A stretch of 64,000 bases of DNA from JARKPK01 sp964631235 (GTDB lineage: Bacteria; Planctomycetota; Planctomycetia; Pirellulales; Thermoguttaceae), in contig CAZVZX010000002.1 in NCBI GenBank assembly GCA_964631235.1, positions 130,342 to 194,341 of the forward strand, in the 5' to 3' direction. The notes under the pieces were generated by a model. That model made no database searches. It was given only the letters and a program-made list of their open reading frames with translations, and was not told where the DNA came from. This document shows, one piece after another, positions 1-8,973 of the stretch (positions within the stretch are counted from its first letter, which is position 1; every line of letters starts with the position of its first letter). A program made the position numbers and the translations under genes.

Positions 1-669
1 ACGCTGCCCGGCTTCATTCGCTCGATCAGCCGTTGACTGAAGAGGCCGCTGGTTTGGCTATTTAGCGGCAGGTTGAGCACGACGAAATCGCATTGCTCCA
101 CGACCTCTTCGAGGGCCTCGGCCGGCAACAGCTCGGCGACATATTCCGGGCAATCGACCGGGAACATATCGGTGGCCAGCAGTCGGCAGTGGAACGGGGC
201 GAGCAGTTCGGCCAACCGTCGCCCGTTGCCGCCGAAACCGATGATGCCCACTGTCGCCCGAGTCAAATCGCGGGTCGGCCGGCGCACGAACTCTTTTTTC
301 TGTTGCGCGCGGAAGAAGACGGGCAGCGAACGGGTCCAAGCGGTAAGCAATGCGATGGCGTGTTCTCCGACCTGATCGGACAACACGCCCGAGGCGCTGG
401 TCACCGCAATCGACGATTCGATCACCGAGGGCACCAAACAATGGTCCATTCCGGCCGCCGACGACTGAATCCATTTCAGCCGGCCGCGGCGGACCGTCGC
501 ATCCCAATCGACGGGCACTTTGGCGTGACCGCAGAAGATGTCGGCCTCGGGCAGTTCCTCGGCGATGCGTTCCTGGCCTGCATCGACGATTTCGGCCCCC
601 AGCGGCGCGGCAGCCGCGATTTGCGCGATATGTTTCTCTTCAACCGGATAGCAAAGAACGATTCTCATG
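1..669 (-). CDS. D-isomer 2-hydroxyacid dehydrogenase, C-terminally truncated by the window edge
   Basis: Reading leftwards from the ATG at 669 the frame stays open to base 1, so only the first 223 or so residues are visible. The protein starts MRIVLCYPVEEKHIAQIAAA and contains the Rossmann signature GIIGFGGNGRRLAELL followed by an acidic residue (ATD), typical of NAD-dependent 2-hydroxyacid dehydrogenases (phosphoglycerate, glycerate and hydroxypyruvate enzymes). The upstream DQVGEHAIALLTAWTR stretch is the usual helix before the cofactor domain. The catalytic Arg, Glu and His lie beyond the edge, so substrate cannot be inferred. No SD is obvious; the start is the first ATG after a long empty region. 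Confidence 0.88.
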
Positions 670-849
670 GCGAGCTATTCTGATGGCGCCGGCTCGGGAT
701 TGCAACCCGTGGCGCGAGGAAGGAACGATTCCCACTGTCCGCGCCGTCGATTGGTGCTTGCAAAGCGGACCGAGTTCGCTCGGCGGAACCGGCAGGGCCG
801 GCGGCATGGCGATTGAAGACTTCCGCGGCTGCCTTGCCGGGAGTGCGCG

Positions 850-891
850 CAAAAAAAAAAGGCCCCCGGAAAGGCCGTGTCCCAGGGGGGC
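850..891 (-). terminator. Intrinsic terminator-like hairpin with T10, minus strand
   Basis: On the minus strand a GCCCCC/GGGGGC stem (886-891 with 862-867) is followed at once by ten Ts (A-run at 851-860). It lies upstream of the dehydrogenase start at 669, so it would end a leftward transcript coming from 0.9-1.9 kb, where no convincing gene is visible. Confidence 0.55.
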
Positions 892-1722
892 GGAGGACAG
901 CCGACGCTTCCGGGAGCGATTGGACGCGCTAGGGCCGCCAAGCGACGGCCTTCATGTCGCACGTTGCTGAACGACTCTGTCGCGACGAATCATCGCGACA
1001 CCGCCGGGAACTGTCTCCCGGCAAACGCCCTCTATCGGCTGGGAAGACGCGGGCTGAACCGTTGAGACCGGCGGCTGCGGAGGTTGCGCGCGGGGCGGCC
1101 GAACGTCAATGCTCGTGTTCTTCGCGATAGAGTTCGTCAACACCATGTATCCGAAGCGCGCCGGTCGCATCCATGCTTGGGCGATCGCTTCGCGGTCCGC
1201 AGAAACGGCCGCTTGTGCCGTCTCCCGTGCGGACCCATCCACGTGGATTCATTGGTCGGATTTGGTTCGATTCTTCGTCGCACTGCGGCGGAGACCGAAC
1301 ATGGCCGGACTTCTCAGAAGCGACGGGCTGTTGCTGCCGAAAAGCCTCGGGCGAACGAATCAACTGGGGCGGCTCGCCCGCGTGATTGCTCACCCGCATG
1401 AATCAAGTGGCTGCGATCGTACTGATTCGCTTTGAACGAGTCAACGCCACTTTTTTTTCTTTTGATCCGAACCGGGAGATTTTCGGAAAAACCGGCGAGA
1501 ATACGGCGGAATAGGCGGTTCTCTGAAGCTCTGCCGGGCCAGTAGAGTCCTCGCCCGCCGCGGCGGGTTTCCGATTCCGGCAGTGCCGACACCGCGACGG
1601 CCCGCGATGCCGCCCCATGCCGGCCGACGTGCTCAGTGCGTCGAGGTGAAGGCACTGGTTGCTTGGCGACACTATCGCCACGTGCAAGCGGTGTGCTGCG
1701 CCGCGTCAGGTGTTGCTTTTCC

Positions 1723-1745
1723 GCTGGTTGCAGCAGGCATATAAT
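1723..1745 (+). promoter_or_regulatory. Candidate -10 box of a clpS promoter
   Basis: A perfect TATAAT is present at 1740-1745. The -35 partner is weak (TTTTCC, 17 bp upstream). It would give a leader of about 165 nt before the clpS ATG at 1917. Confidence 0.35.
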
Positions 1746-1916
1746 GGGGCGCGTGTTTTTGCGTCCCGATTTCGGAGCCGCGAGGCGGCGGTAGAGTCCG
1801 TCTCTGACGCTGCAACTTCTTGCCCCGCTCGTCTCACAGCGATCGGTCGCCGCAGCGAGCGGCCGAGCGAAGGGCAGTTGCTCGGGCTGAGTCGGAACGT
1901 CGAGAGGTGTGTGTTT

Positions 1917-2264
1917 ATGAGTGATCAGCGCACTGCGGTTGTCGGCCAAGAAGAAGTTCGAGAAGCGGACGCTGCCCGCCCCAAGCGGCAGCCGCGCTAC
2001 AACGTGATCCTTTGGAACGACGACGATCACACGTACGAGTACGTCGTACGGATGTTGCGAGACTTGTTCGGCCATCCCATCGAAAAAGGATTCCAGATGG
2101 CGTGCGAGGTCGATACGGTTGGGCGTGTGGTTGTGTTGACAACGACCAAAGAGCATGCCGAACTGAAGCGAGATCAGATTCACGCCTACGGAAAAGACGA
2201 ATTGATTCGCGGCTGCAAGGGCTCGATGACGGCCACGATCGAGCCGGCACCGGGCGAAGAGTGA
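1917..2264 (+). CDS. clpS: ATP-dependent Clp protease adaptor protein ClpS
   Basis: A 115-residue protein with the ClpS core RYNVILWNDDDHTYEYVVRM, including the NDD(D/H)T segment that binds N-end-rule substrates, then HAELKRDQIHAYG and the closing ATIEPA strand. Family knowledge: ClpS docks on the ClpA/ClpC N-domain and delivers N-degron substrates to ClpP. The first ~25 residues are a charged flexible tail as usual. ATG 1917 is preferred over upstream in-frame starts because it gives normal ClpS length; upstream frame content is low quality. No clpA/clpC is adjacent. Confidence 0.95.
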   Translation: MSDQRTAVVGQEEVREADAARPKRQPRYNVILWNDDDHTYEYVVRMLRDLFGHPIEKGFQMACEVDTVGRVVVLTTTKEHAELKRDQIHAYGKDELIRGCKGSMTATIEPAPGEE

Positions 2265-2678
2265 GGCCATTGCAGATCAACGGCGGGCCATCGAGCACGG
2301 ATGGCGGTCGATTCTCGCCGTAGGCACGGCTCGGCGGTCGGCTCATGTTCGCCCGAGAGGAGGGGCAATCGTCAGTCGAACTGGTTTCAAGGGCAATCAG
2401 AATCGCGGCAACAACGAATCGCGTGGCCGAGCGGTCGTTGGTATGACGGTTGATTCTCTTTTGCGGCATTCGATCGCATCCCGCCCGGTCGCCGGACGTT
2501 TCGGTTTTTGCCGAAAGGTGTGCGAATTTTTCGGCCCGCGTGACGATCGCCGCGGCTGATCGCATTGGGTTTCGCCAAACCGAGTGACGCGTTCGCCCCC
2601 CACGATTTGTCTGATCTACGTCAACATGATTTGCGAAGATCGATTGGCATGCTTCGCAACAACTCGGATGATCAAACG
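2265..2678. other. Intergenic region clpS-mtaB
   Basis: About 410 bp with no supported gene, hairpin or clear promoter. The mtaB frame is open from 2565, so part of it may be coding if an upstream start is used. Confidence 0.4.
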
Positions 2679-4001
2679 ATGCCGGCAGTGCGGATCGTTA
2701 CGCTCGGCTGTAAGGTGAATCAATACGAGTCGCAATGGGTGCGCGAGGGTCTGTTTCGACTGGGCTACAGCAGTGCGCGGCCCGGCGAGTCGGCCGACCT
2801 GTGCGTGGTGAACACCTGTGTGGTGACGGGCGAGGCCGAGGCCAAAAGCCGCAAGCTCATTCGCCGGTTGCATCGCGAGAATCCCCGGGCGGAAATCGTC
2901 GTGATCGGATGCTTCGCGGCGCATGCGGCTGCCGAGGTTGCCAGGCTTCCCGGCGTCAGTGAAGTGATTGCCGACAAACGCGAGTTGCCCGATTGGCTGG
3001 CGCGGCTCGGCCTCCATCTTCCGCCGCGGGGGCTGACGGACTTCGCCTCGCGGCATCGCGCCTTCGTCAAGGTGCAAGACGGCTGCCGCATGAAGTGCAG
3101 CTACTGCATCATCCCCCATGTGCGGCCGTACTTGGAAAGCAGGCCGATCGAAGAAGTGGTTGACGAGATCCGCGGATTGGTCGGCCGCGGCCATCGCGAG
3201 ATCGTGTTGACTGGCATCCACTTGGGGCACTACGGACTTGATGATCGGCTGGCGTTGTCAGAAGGTGCGGCGGCTGCGGCGGCAGCTACGAAGGATCGTC
3301 CGAGTTTGGTTCGTTTGCTGCATCGTCTCGCCGAGTTGCCCGGAGAGTTCCGCGTGCGGCTGTCGAGCCTGGAAGCGACCGAGGCCGGCGACGACCTGCT
3401 CGATCTGTTGCGGCAGTGGCCGAATCGGTTTTGCCCGCACCTTCACTTGGCGCTGCAAAGCGGTTCGAACCGCGTTCTCCGCGCGATGCGTCGCCCATGG
3501 CCGGTGCAGCGGGTTCTCGAACGGTGTCGGGCTGCGAAGCAGGCATTGGGCGATCCGGCCTTGACCACTGATGTCATTGTTGGGTTCCCAGGGGAATCGG
3601 ATGAAGATTTTGCCGCCACCTGCGAGGCCGTGATTGCCGCCGGGTTCAGCAAGTTGCATGTCTTCCGGTTTAGTCCGCGCGAGGGGACCGAGGCGGCGTT
3701 GTTGCCCAACGCGGTCGAGCCGCACATCAAGCACCAGCGGGCTGCGGAATTGGAGGCCGTCGGCCGACGCTTGCGCCAGGAGTTCTGTCGGCAACAGGTG
3801 GGCAAGATCGTGGAGGTGCTGGTCGAAGGCGTCGATCCCGAATCGCCGGGCCGAGTGTTGGGAACGAGCGAACGATATTTGGATGTCTCAATGTCTGGCG
3901 GACTGGGTGATGTGGGTTGTTTGCGAAAGGCGAGTATTTTGGGGGCGGTGGACGAAACTCTGTACGATTGCGCACTGTCGTTACCCGTCGATCGTTCATA
4001 A
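2679..4001 (+). CDS. mtaB: tRNA (N6-L-threonylcarbamoyladenosine-C2)-methylthiotransferase MtaB
   Basis: A radical-SAM methylthiotransferase of about 440 residues that adds a methylthio group to t6A37 of tRNA. The N-terminal MTTase domain has the three cluster cysteines (about residues 11, 47, 78) in TLGCKVNQYES, VVNTCVVT and VIGCFA. GCKVNQ is characteristic of MtaB rather than MiaB or RimO. The radical-SAM CxxxCxxC motif is DGCRMKCSYCIIP (136, 140, 143). A C-terminal TRAM-like segment (GKIVEVLVEGVDPE) follows. Other in-frame starts exist at 2565 and 2649; 2679 begins MPAVRIVTLGCKV, right where homologues start. Apparently monocistronic. Confidence 0.95.
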   Translation: MPAVRIVTLGCKVNQYESQWVREGLFRLGYSSARPGESADLCVVNTCVVTGEAEAKSRKLIRRLHRENPRAEIVVIGCFAAHAAAEVARLPGVSEVIADKRELPDWLARLGLHLPPRGLTDFASRHRAFVKVQDGCRMKCSYCIIPHVRPYLESRPIEEVVDEIRGLVGRGHREIVLTGIHLGHYGLDDRLALSEGAAAAAAATKDRPSLVRLLHRLAELPGEFRVRLSSLEATEAGDDLLDLLRQWPNRFCPHLHLALQSGSNRVLRAMRRPWPVQRVLERCRAAKQALGDPALTTDVIVGFPGESDEDFAATCEAVIAAGFSKLHVFRFSPREGTEAALLPNAVEPHIKHQRAAELEAVGRRLRQEFCRQQVGKIVEVLVEGVDPESPGRVLGTSERYLDVSMSGGLGDVGCLRKASILGAVDETLYDCALSLPVDRS

Positions 4002-4375
4002 GATTCAGATCGCCAGAGACCTGTCTTGCCGGGGCGACTCTAGCCCGAGGAACTACTGATCTTTCGCGCGCCGCCAACGCGAGCCGGTGTTGGCGCCCCG
4101 TTTCGGTGCGCTGGTGTTGATCCAAGGCGCTGACCATCGCGCGTTTGCAACTCCGTCGATCCGTCGATCGGCTGATCTGGCGATCTGGCCGGCCGTTCGT
4201 CTCTTTTCGTCTTGATTCAGCCCCCTTAGGAGGAGTATAAGTGGTTCCGCTCTGACAAGCCGGGGACCGGCGAACACGCGCTCGCGGTTTGCCGACTCGA
4301 TTGCGCCGCGCGGGGCGGGAGGCACCGTGCGAATGAGCAAGCCGCCGACGATCCTCTTTGGGGGAGTCTTGAAAC
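4002..4375. other. Intergenic leader before glycan-modification operon
   Basis: A 374 bp gap. A purine-rich AGGAGGAG at about 4230-4237 precedes only a five-codon frame. No convincing promoter or terminator was seen. A GGGGGAG ribosome site lies just before the ATG at 4376. Confidence 0.4.
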
Positions 4376-5857
4376 ATGGATGTTCGACAGACGCCCGTCT
4401 CGCGCCGATTGCTTCGCCGTTTCTGGTCGGATCCGCCGCCGGAACTGTCGCCGTTTCAAGAGGCGATGCGCGAGTTCTTCGATCGATTTGCGCCGATTCG
4501 CCATCGCTGGCGGCCACGCGGCTATCACGAACTGGTTACGAATTATTATCGATACCATGTTCCGCCGGGGGCGAGGGTGTTGGAGATCGGCTCCGGCACG
4601 GGAGAATTGCTGGCGGCATTGGAGCCTTCACACGGTGTGGGGATTGACCTAAGCGCGCGAATGACGGAAGAGGCGCAAAAAAGACATCCCCAAGCAAATC
4701 TCCGATTTCTGTGTCAGGCGGGCGAGCAGCTCGATTTGGATGAGGAACCGTTCGATTACATCATCCTTTCCGACACGCTGAGCTTCGCCAACGACGTGCT
4801 CGGTCTGTTTCGGGCCTTGCGGCCGTACTGCCACGCGCGGACGCGGATCATTTGCAACTTCTATTCGCGTCTTTGGCAGCCGCTGTTGGGGTTGTTGGAG
4901 ATCCTTCGGCTAAAGTACCCGCAGCCGCTGACCAATTGGCTTACGCCCGAGGACGTGAAAAACCTGCTTCAGCTTGCGGGGTTCGAGGTCGTTTCGCACG
5001 ATCGCCGCATCCTTTGCCCGGCGCGTATTCCCTGGGTGGGGCCGTTGCTCAACCGTGTGTTGGCGGCGCTTCCCGGGCTGCGGTGGATGTGTTTGACGAA
5101 TTGGATCGTCGCTCGACAACCGAAGCCCTTGCCGGCCGAGTTGGGTGTTTCGGTGGTTTGCGCCTGCCGCAACGAGTCGGGCAACATCGCCGAGATCGTG
5201 CGGCGATTCCCGAAGTTCCAGGGACCGGCCGAGTTGATCTTTGTCGAGGGGAATTCGCAAGACGACACCTACGAGGTCTGTTGCCGGGCGGCCGAGCAGA
5301 ACCCGCACCTCGATATCTCGGTTTATCGCCAAACCGGCAAAGGCAAGGGCGATGCGGTTCGCTTGGGGTTCTCGAAGGCGAAGTATGAGGTTGTTCTGAT
5401 TCTCGATGCCGACATGACCGTCGCCCCGGAAGACTTGCCGGGCTTCGTTGAGGTGCTGCTGGAAGGCAAAAGCGAGTTCGTCAACGGCTCGCGGCTGGTT
5501 TATCCGATGCAGAATCGGGCGATGCGGTTCTTGAATCTGCTCGGTAATCGATTCTTCGCCAAAGCGTTCAGCTTCTTGCTCGGACAACCGATCAAAGACA
5601 CGCTTTGCGGGACCAAAGTGCTGCTGCGAACGGACTACGAGCGATTAGTCGCCGGGCGATCGTATTTCGGCGAGTTCGACCCGTTCGGCGATTTCGACTT
5701 GCTTTTCGGCGCGGCCAAGCTCGGGCTGCGGATTACCGACTACCCGATCCGCTATCGGGCGCGCACGTTCGGCGAAACGCAGATCAGCCGCTTCCGCCAC
5801 GGTTTGATGCTCTTGAAGATGTGCGGGGTGGCCCTCTGGAAACTGCGAATGCGATGA
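4376..5857 (+). CDS. Fusion protein: class I SAM methyltransferase + family 2 glycosyltransferase
   Basis: 493 residues in two catalytic halves. Residues ~65-245 form a Rossmann methyltransferase with motif I VLEIGSGTGELL (68-79) and the acidic GIDLS. Residues ~257-493 are a GT-A fold glycosyltransferase (GT2): VSVVCACRNESGNIAEIV nucleotide site, LILDADMTV metal-binding DxD-like motif (344-346), and a C-terminal GEFDPFGDFDLLFGAAKLG acceptor region resembling polyprenyl-phosphate sugar transferases. The methyltransferase half has no own stop. A GGGGGAG site lies 10 bp before the ATG. The stop overlaps the next start (ATGA), so translation is coupled to the membrane glycosyltransferase. Likely role: making a modified lipid-linked sugar at the cytoplasmic membrane face (inference). 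Confidence 0.88.
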   Translation: MDVRQTPVSRRLLRRFWSDPPPELSPFQEAMREFFDRFAPIRHRWRPRGYHELVTNYYRYHVPPGARVLEIGSGTGELLAALEPSHGVGIDLSARMTEEAQKRHPQANLRFLCQAGEQLDLDEEPFDYIILSDTLSFANDVLGLFRALRPYCHARTRIICNFYSRLWQPLLGLLEILRLKYPQPLTNWLTPEDVKNLLQLAGFEVVSHDRRILCPARIPWVGPLLNRVLAALPGLRWMCLTNWIVARQPKPLPAELGVSVVCACRNESGNIAEIVRRFPKFQGPAELIFVEGNSQDDTYEVCCRAAEQNPHLDISVYRQTGKGKGDAVRLGFSKAKYEVVLILDADMTVAPEDLPGFVEVLLEGKSEFVNGSRLVYPMQNRAMRFLNLLGNRFFAKAFSFLLGQPIKDTLCGTKVLLRTDYERLVAGRSYFGEFDPFGDFDLLFGAAKLGLRITDYPIRYRARTFGETQISRFRHGLMLLKMCGVALWKLRMR

Positions 5858-8103
5858 ACGCCGAGCTGAAGATTGCCGACAATCGCCCCGGCGTTGTACG
5901 CCCGTCGAACGCGACGATATCGCTCCACGTCTGGAGGGCGATGTTTCGGATCGCGTTCTACCTTCCGTTGCTCGTGGGCTTGGCCGGCACAGTCGCCTTC
6001 TTGTCGGTAACTGTGTGGAGCTGGAGCAGGGGAGAGAGTGTTGCGTTGGCTGAGTTCGTGCGGATTTGGCCGGGCGAACCGAATCCGGCCGTCATTGCCG
6101 AACTGCTCTTGCCGTGGATGATCTTGGTTTGGGCGGCCGTCGGTTGCGCCATCGGCTGGTTTGTTCGCGGGTGGCGGGCTGCGACGTTTGTCGCTGGCCG
6201 TCGCACGGTGCCGCAGGTCGAAGGTTCTCGCAAGGGCACGGGCGAAGGAGCCGATCCGGTCGGCCGGTGCTATAGCGTCGATGAATTGCGTTTGCGTCGA
6301 ATACTGGCGCGTTGGGGGCTGCCGTTGGCCTGTGCGGTGGTTTGCTTGCGGCTGGCCGTTGTCTGGTCGAACGTGGACCGACCTGCGGACCAGTTCGATT
6401 ACTCGCCCTACGCAGCGCTGCTCGGCCACATCCCCTGGAGCGATGCCAGCGGCTATTACGAAGGGGCGCAGTATTTCAATACATTTGGTGAGCTTGATAT
6501 TTGGAATCAGCGGCGGCCGCTCAACGCGCTGCTGCTTGCCGTGCGACTGTGGCTTTGCGGCGAGAATCTGCACTGCGCCCTGTTGGTTCAGGCCGTTCTC
6601 TTGGCGGTGGCACTCTATTTGTTCGCCGCGGCTGTAGCGAATCGCTACGGACCTTGGGCCGCCTTGGCCGCCTTTGCCATTACCTGGAGCTATGGTCGCC
6701 TTTACGTGGCAACCACCCTGTCGGAAACGTTGGGGTTGACCGTCGGGGCGATTGCCGCCGCGCTGCTGTTGCAGGCCCAAACGCGGGGTCTGATCGCTCA
6801 GGCCTCGCTTGGGGGCTTCGCGATGGGGCTGGCGATGGCGGTACGCGCCGGCGCGCTATTCTTGTTGCCGGGGTTGGTGGTTTGGGCCGCCTGGCAGTTC
6901 GGACCCGGCTGGCGAAGGCGTCTTGCGGCTTCGCTGGCCATGGTAGGAGGAATCGGCGCAGCCTTTGCGGTGAACACGCTGGCGTTGCGATGCTACGGCA
7001 CAGGCGAGAATGTGGCCGGATCGAATTTCGCTCTGACGTTCTGCGGCATGGCAGAAGGGACAAGTTGGAGCGACGTTTATGAGAAGTACCGCAAGCAGCT
7101 CGACTCGGCGAACGAAAAAGAACAAGCGGCCTTCCTCTATCGAAAAGCGTGGGAGGGAATTCGGGCTGATCCCAGCGTTTTCCTTGCCACGGCGGCCCGC
7201 AGCGAGAGACAGTTTGCTCGCGACTTGCGGCCTTGGATCGCCGGATTGACGAGTCTGCCTCTGCCGCCCGATCGTTCGATCGTCCGCAAAATCGCCCGCA
7301 CCAATCATTGGTTGTGGACGGCGATGCTCGCGGCGCTGCCGTTGACGCTGTGGCGATGGCGACGCGGCGGCGACTGGCGGCTTCTGTTGATCGTTGTGTT
7401 GGCGACGGGTGCCTCGGCCCCGTTTCTTTACCTCGACGGCGGCTTTCGCGTGTTCGCCGCCAGTTGGCCCTTGTTTATTCTTTGTTGGGCGATCGCTTTC
7501 GCTTCAGCGGCGCGTCCGAAACTGCCGGTAGCATCGGCGGTGGAATCGGCGACGTTGCCAAGCGAGTCGGGCGAGCAGGCGTCGTGCCAGTTTTGTCGTT
7601 GGATGATAGCGATTCGATCACTTTGGCGATTTGCTACGCCGCTGGAACGAACTAGTTTCGCCCTGATTGCGGTTTTGACCGTTGCGGGCCTGATTGGGCC
7701 GCGAATCAGCCATGCGTTGACCGCCAAGCCGACGGCCGGGATGATCGAATCGGCTGCACGCGACGGCTATTGGTTGACGTTCGCTTGGCCGCGCACGGTG
7801 GCCGTGGCGGTGGTTCGCCCGGGCGACCCCGTTCCGCCGGGAATGCCCGCCGTCAGTGTTGAGCAGCTCGAACGGCTGATCGATCGCGGGATCCATGAAA
7901 AGATTCATGTGCTCCGGCCGCTGCCCCCGACGCCGTTTGTCATCATAAACGTGTCGGCCTTCGTGCGAACACAATCGCAACTGTTGATCTGCGCGCCCGA
8001 GGCGGTCCTGTCGCCGACAGGATTTGTTCGACTGCGATTGATGGACACGGAATCGCCCTTGCACTTTCGGCTGAAATCCGCCGAGCCGGCAAAACTTGAG
8101 TGA
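5854..8103 (+). CDS. Multi-pass membrane glycosyltransferase, GT-C/ArnT-PMT-like
   Basis: 749 residues. It opens with a TM segment (RIAFYLPLLVGLAGTVAFLS), and several more hydrophobic helices follow. An early extramembrane loop contains WSDASGYYEGA followed by an RRPLNALLLA helix, the arrangement of the catalytic Asp loop in GT-C enzymes that take sugars from polyprenyl-phosphate carriers. A soluble domain closes the C-terminus (~640-749). ATG 5854 overlaps the stop of the upstream fusion gene as ATGA; the frame is open further upstream but coupling makes 5854 the natural start. The upstream GT2 half could make the lipid-linked donor that this enzyme uses (inference). The exact acceptor is unknown. 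Confidence 0.75.
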   Translation: MNAELKIADNRPGVVRPSNATISLHVWRAMFRIAFYLPLLVGLAGTVAFLSVTVWSWSRGESVALAEFVRIWPGEPNPAVIAELLLPWMILVWAAVGCAIGWFVRGWRAATFVAGRRTVPQVEGSRKGTGEGADPVGRCYSVDELRLRRILARWGLPLACAVVCLRLAVVWSNVDRPADQFDYSPYAALLGHIPWSDASGYYEGAQYFNTFGELDIWNQRRPLNALLLAVRLWLCGENLHCALLVQAVLLAVALYLFAAAVANRYGPWAALAAFAITWSYGRLYVATTLSETLGLTVGAIAAALLLQAQTRGLIAQASLGGFAMGLAMAVRAGALFLLPGLVVWAAWQFGPGWRRRLAASLAMVGGIGAAFAVNTLALRCYGTGENVAGSNFALTFCGMAEGTSWSDVYEKYRKQLDSANEKEQAAFLYRKAWEGIRADPSVFLATAARSERQFARDLRPWIAGLTSLPLPPDRSIVRKIARTNHWLWTAMLAALPLTLWRWRRGGDWRLLLIVVLATGASAPFLYLDGGFRVFAASWPLFILCWAIAFASAARPKLPVASAVESATLPSESGEQASCQFCRWMIAIRSLWRFATPLERTSFALIAVLTVAGLIGPRISHALTAKPTAGMIESAARDGYWLTFAWPRTVAVAVVRPGDPVPPGMPAVSVEQLERLIDRGIHEKIHVLRPLPPTPFVIINVSAFVRTQSQLLICAPEAVLSPTGFVRLRLMDTESPLHFRLKSAEPAKLE

Positions 8104-8942
8104 TTACTTGCGGCAACGTCTTCGCGGAACGATCCGGCGCGATCGCCGAAAGCCGCACGGACAGCGAGAACAAGATGCCGAAGGAAACGTTTGCCAACTA
8201 CTTCGACGAGTTGCAATCGCAGCGCGACGCTTGGCAGCGCAAAGCGAACTTGCGGGCGCTGTACCGCCGCTGGTACGCCCGCATTGTTGCCGCATTGTCA
8301 CCGCAGCGTCCGGTCGTCGAACTCGGCTCGGGCTGCGGCAATTTCAAGTCGTTTTTTCCCGAGGCATTGGCGACCGATGTGTTTCCGTGCGGCCCGTGGA
8401 TCGACATGCGGGTGGATGCAAGGCGGTTGCCGTTTGCCGAGAACTCGATCGGCAATGTGGTGATGATCGATTGTCTGCATCACTTGCCGCGACCGATCGA
8501 CTTTTTGCGCGGCGCTGCCCGTTGCTTGCGGCCGGGGGGACGGGTCGTTTTGTTCGAGCCGGCGGCTACGCCCTGGGCGCGATTCGTTTGGCGCCGGTTC
8601 CATCACGAGCCGTGCGACCTGTCGGCGGATTTGTTCGCCACGGTCGGAAAGCCGGAACCAGAAAACGCCAATTTCACCTACAGCAACATGGCGACGGCCA
8701 CGTTGTTGTTTCTTTTGGGGCGCGATCGGTTCGAAGCCTGTGTTCCCGAGTTGAAGATCGAACGCGTCGAGCACAGCGATTTCGTCGTCTATCCGGCCAC
8801 AGGCGGCTTTAGTTACCGCGGCTTTGTGCCCGGCGCGGTGCTGCCGGTGTTGCATGCGATCGAATCGGCGATCACCCTCCCGACGGCCCGATGGTTGACC
8901 GCGATGCGATTGCTCGTCGTGCTCGAAAAGCCGGCGGCGTAG
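8100..8942 (+). CDS. Class I SAM-dependent methyltransferase
   Basis: 280 residues from the GTG that overlaps the previous stop as GTGA. An ATG at 8175 (MPKETFANYFDELQ) is an alternative giving 255 residues and fits the domain start better. Motif I is VVELGSGCGNFKSFF, followed by DMRVDARRLPFAENS, VVMIDCLHHL and RPGGRVVLFEP: a UbiE/Methyltransf_11-type fold. Third gene of the coupled trio, so its substrate is probably the sugar or lipid product of the two glycosyltransferases (inference). It ends 31 bp from the convergent polysaccharide-export gene. Confidence 0.85.
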   Translation: MITCGNVFAERSGAIAESRTDSENKMPKETFANYFDELQSQRDAWQRKANLRALYRRWYARIVAALSPQRPVVELGSGCGNFKSFFPEALATDVFPCGPWIDMRVDARRLPFAENSIGNVVMIDCLHHLPRPIDFLRGAARCLRPGGRVVLFEPAATPWARFVWRRFHHEPCDLSADLFATVGKPEPENANFTYSNMATATLLFLLGRDRFEACVPELKIERVEHSDFVVYPATGGFSYRGFVPGAVLPVLHAIESAITLPTARWLTAMRLLVVLEKPAA

Positions 8943-8973
8943 CCCAACGATGTGCGGAGGTCGGCTACGCCGA

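Larger units (their letters stand above)
670..1916. other. Intergenic region without a convincing gene
   Basis: About 1.25 kb between the dehydrogenase (-) and clpS (+). Several short frames are open on both strands but none has recognisable sequence or codon bias. A minus-strand frame of about 64 residues (952-1146) ends about 60 bp before the terminator-like hairpin at 850-891 and is the only mildly plausible small gene. A clpS promoter candidate lies near 1740. Confidence 0.5.
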
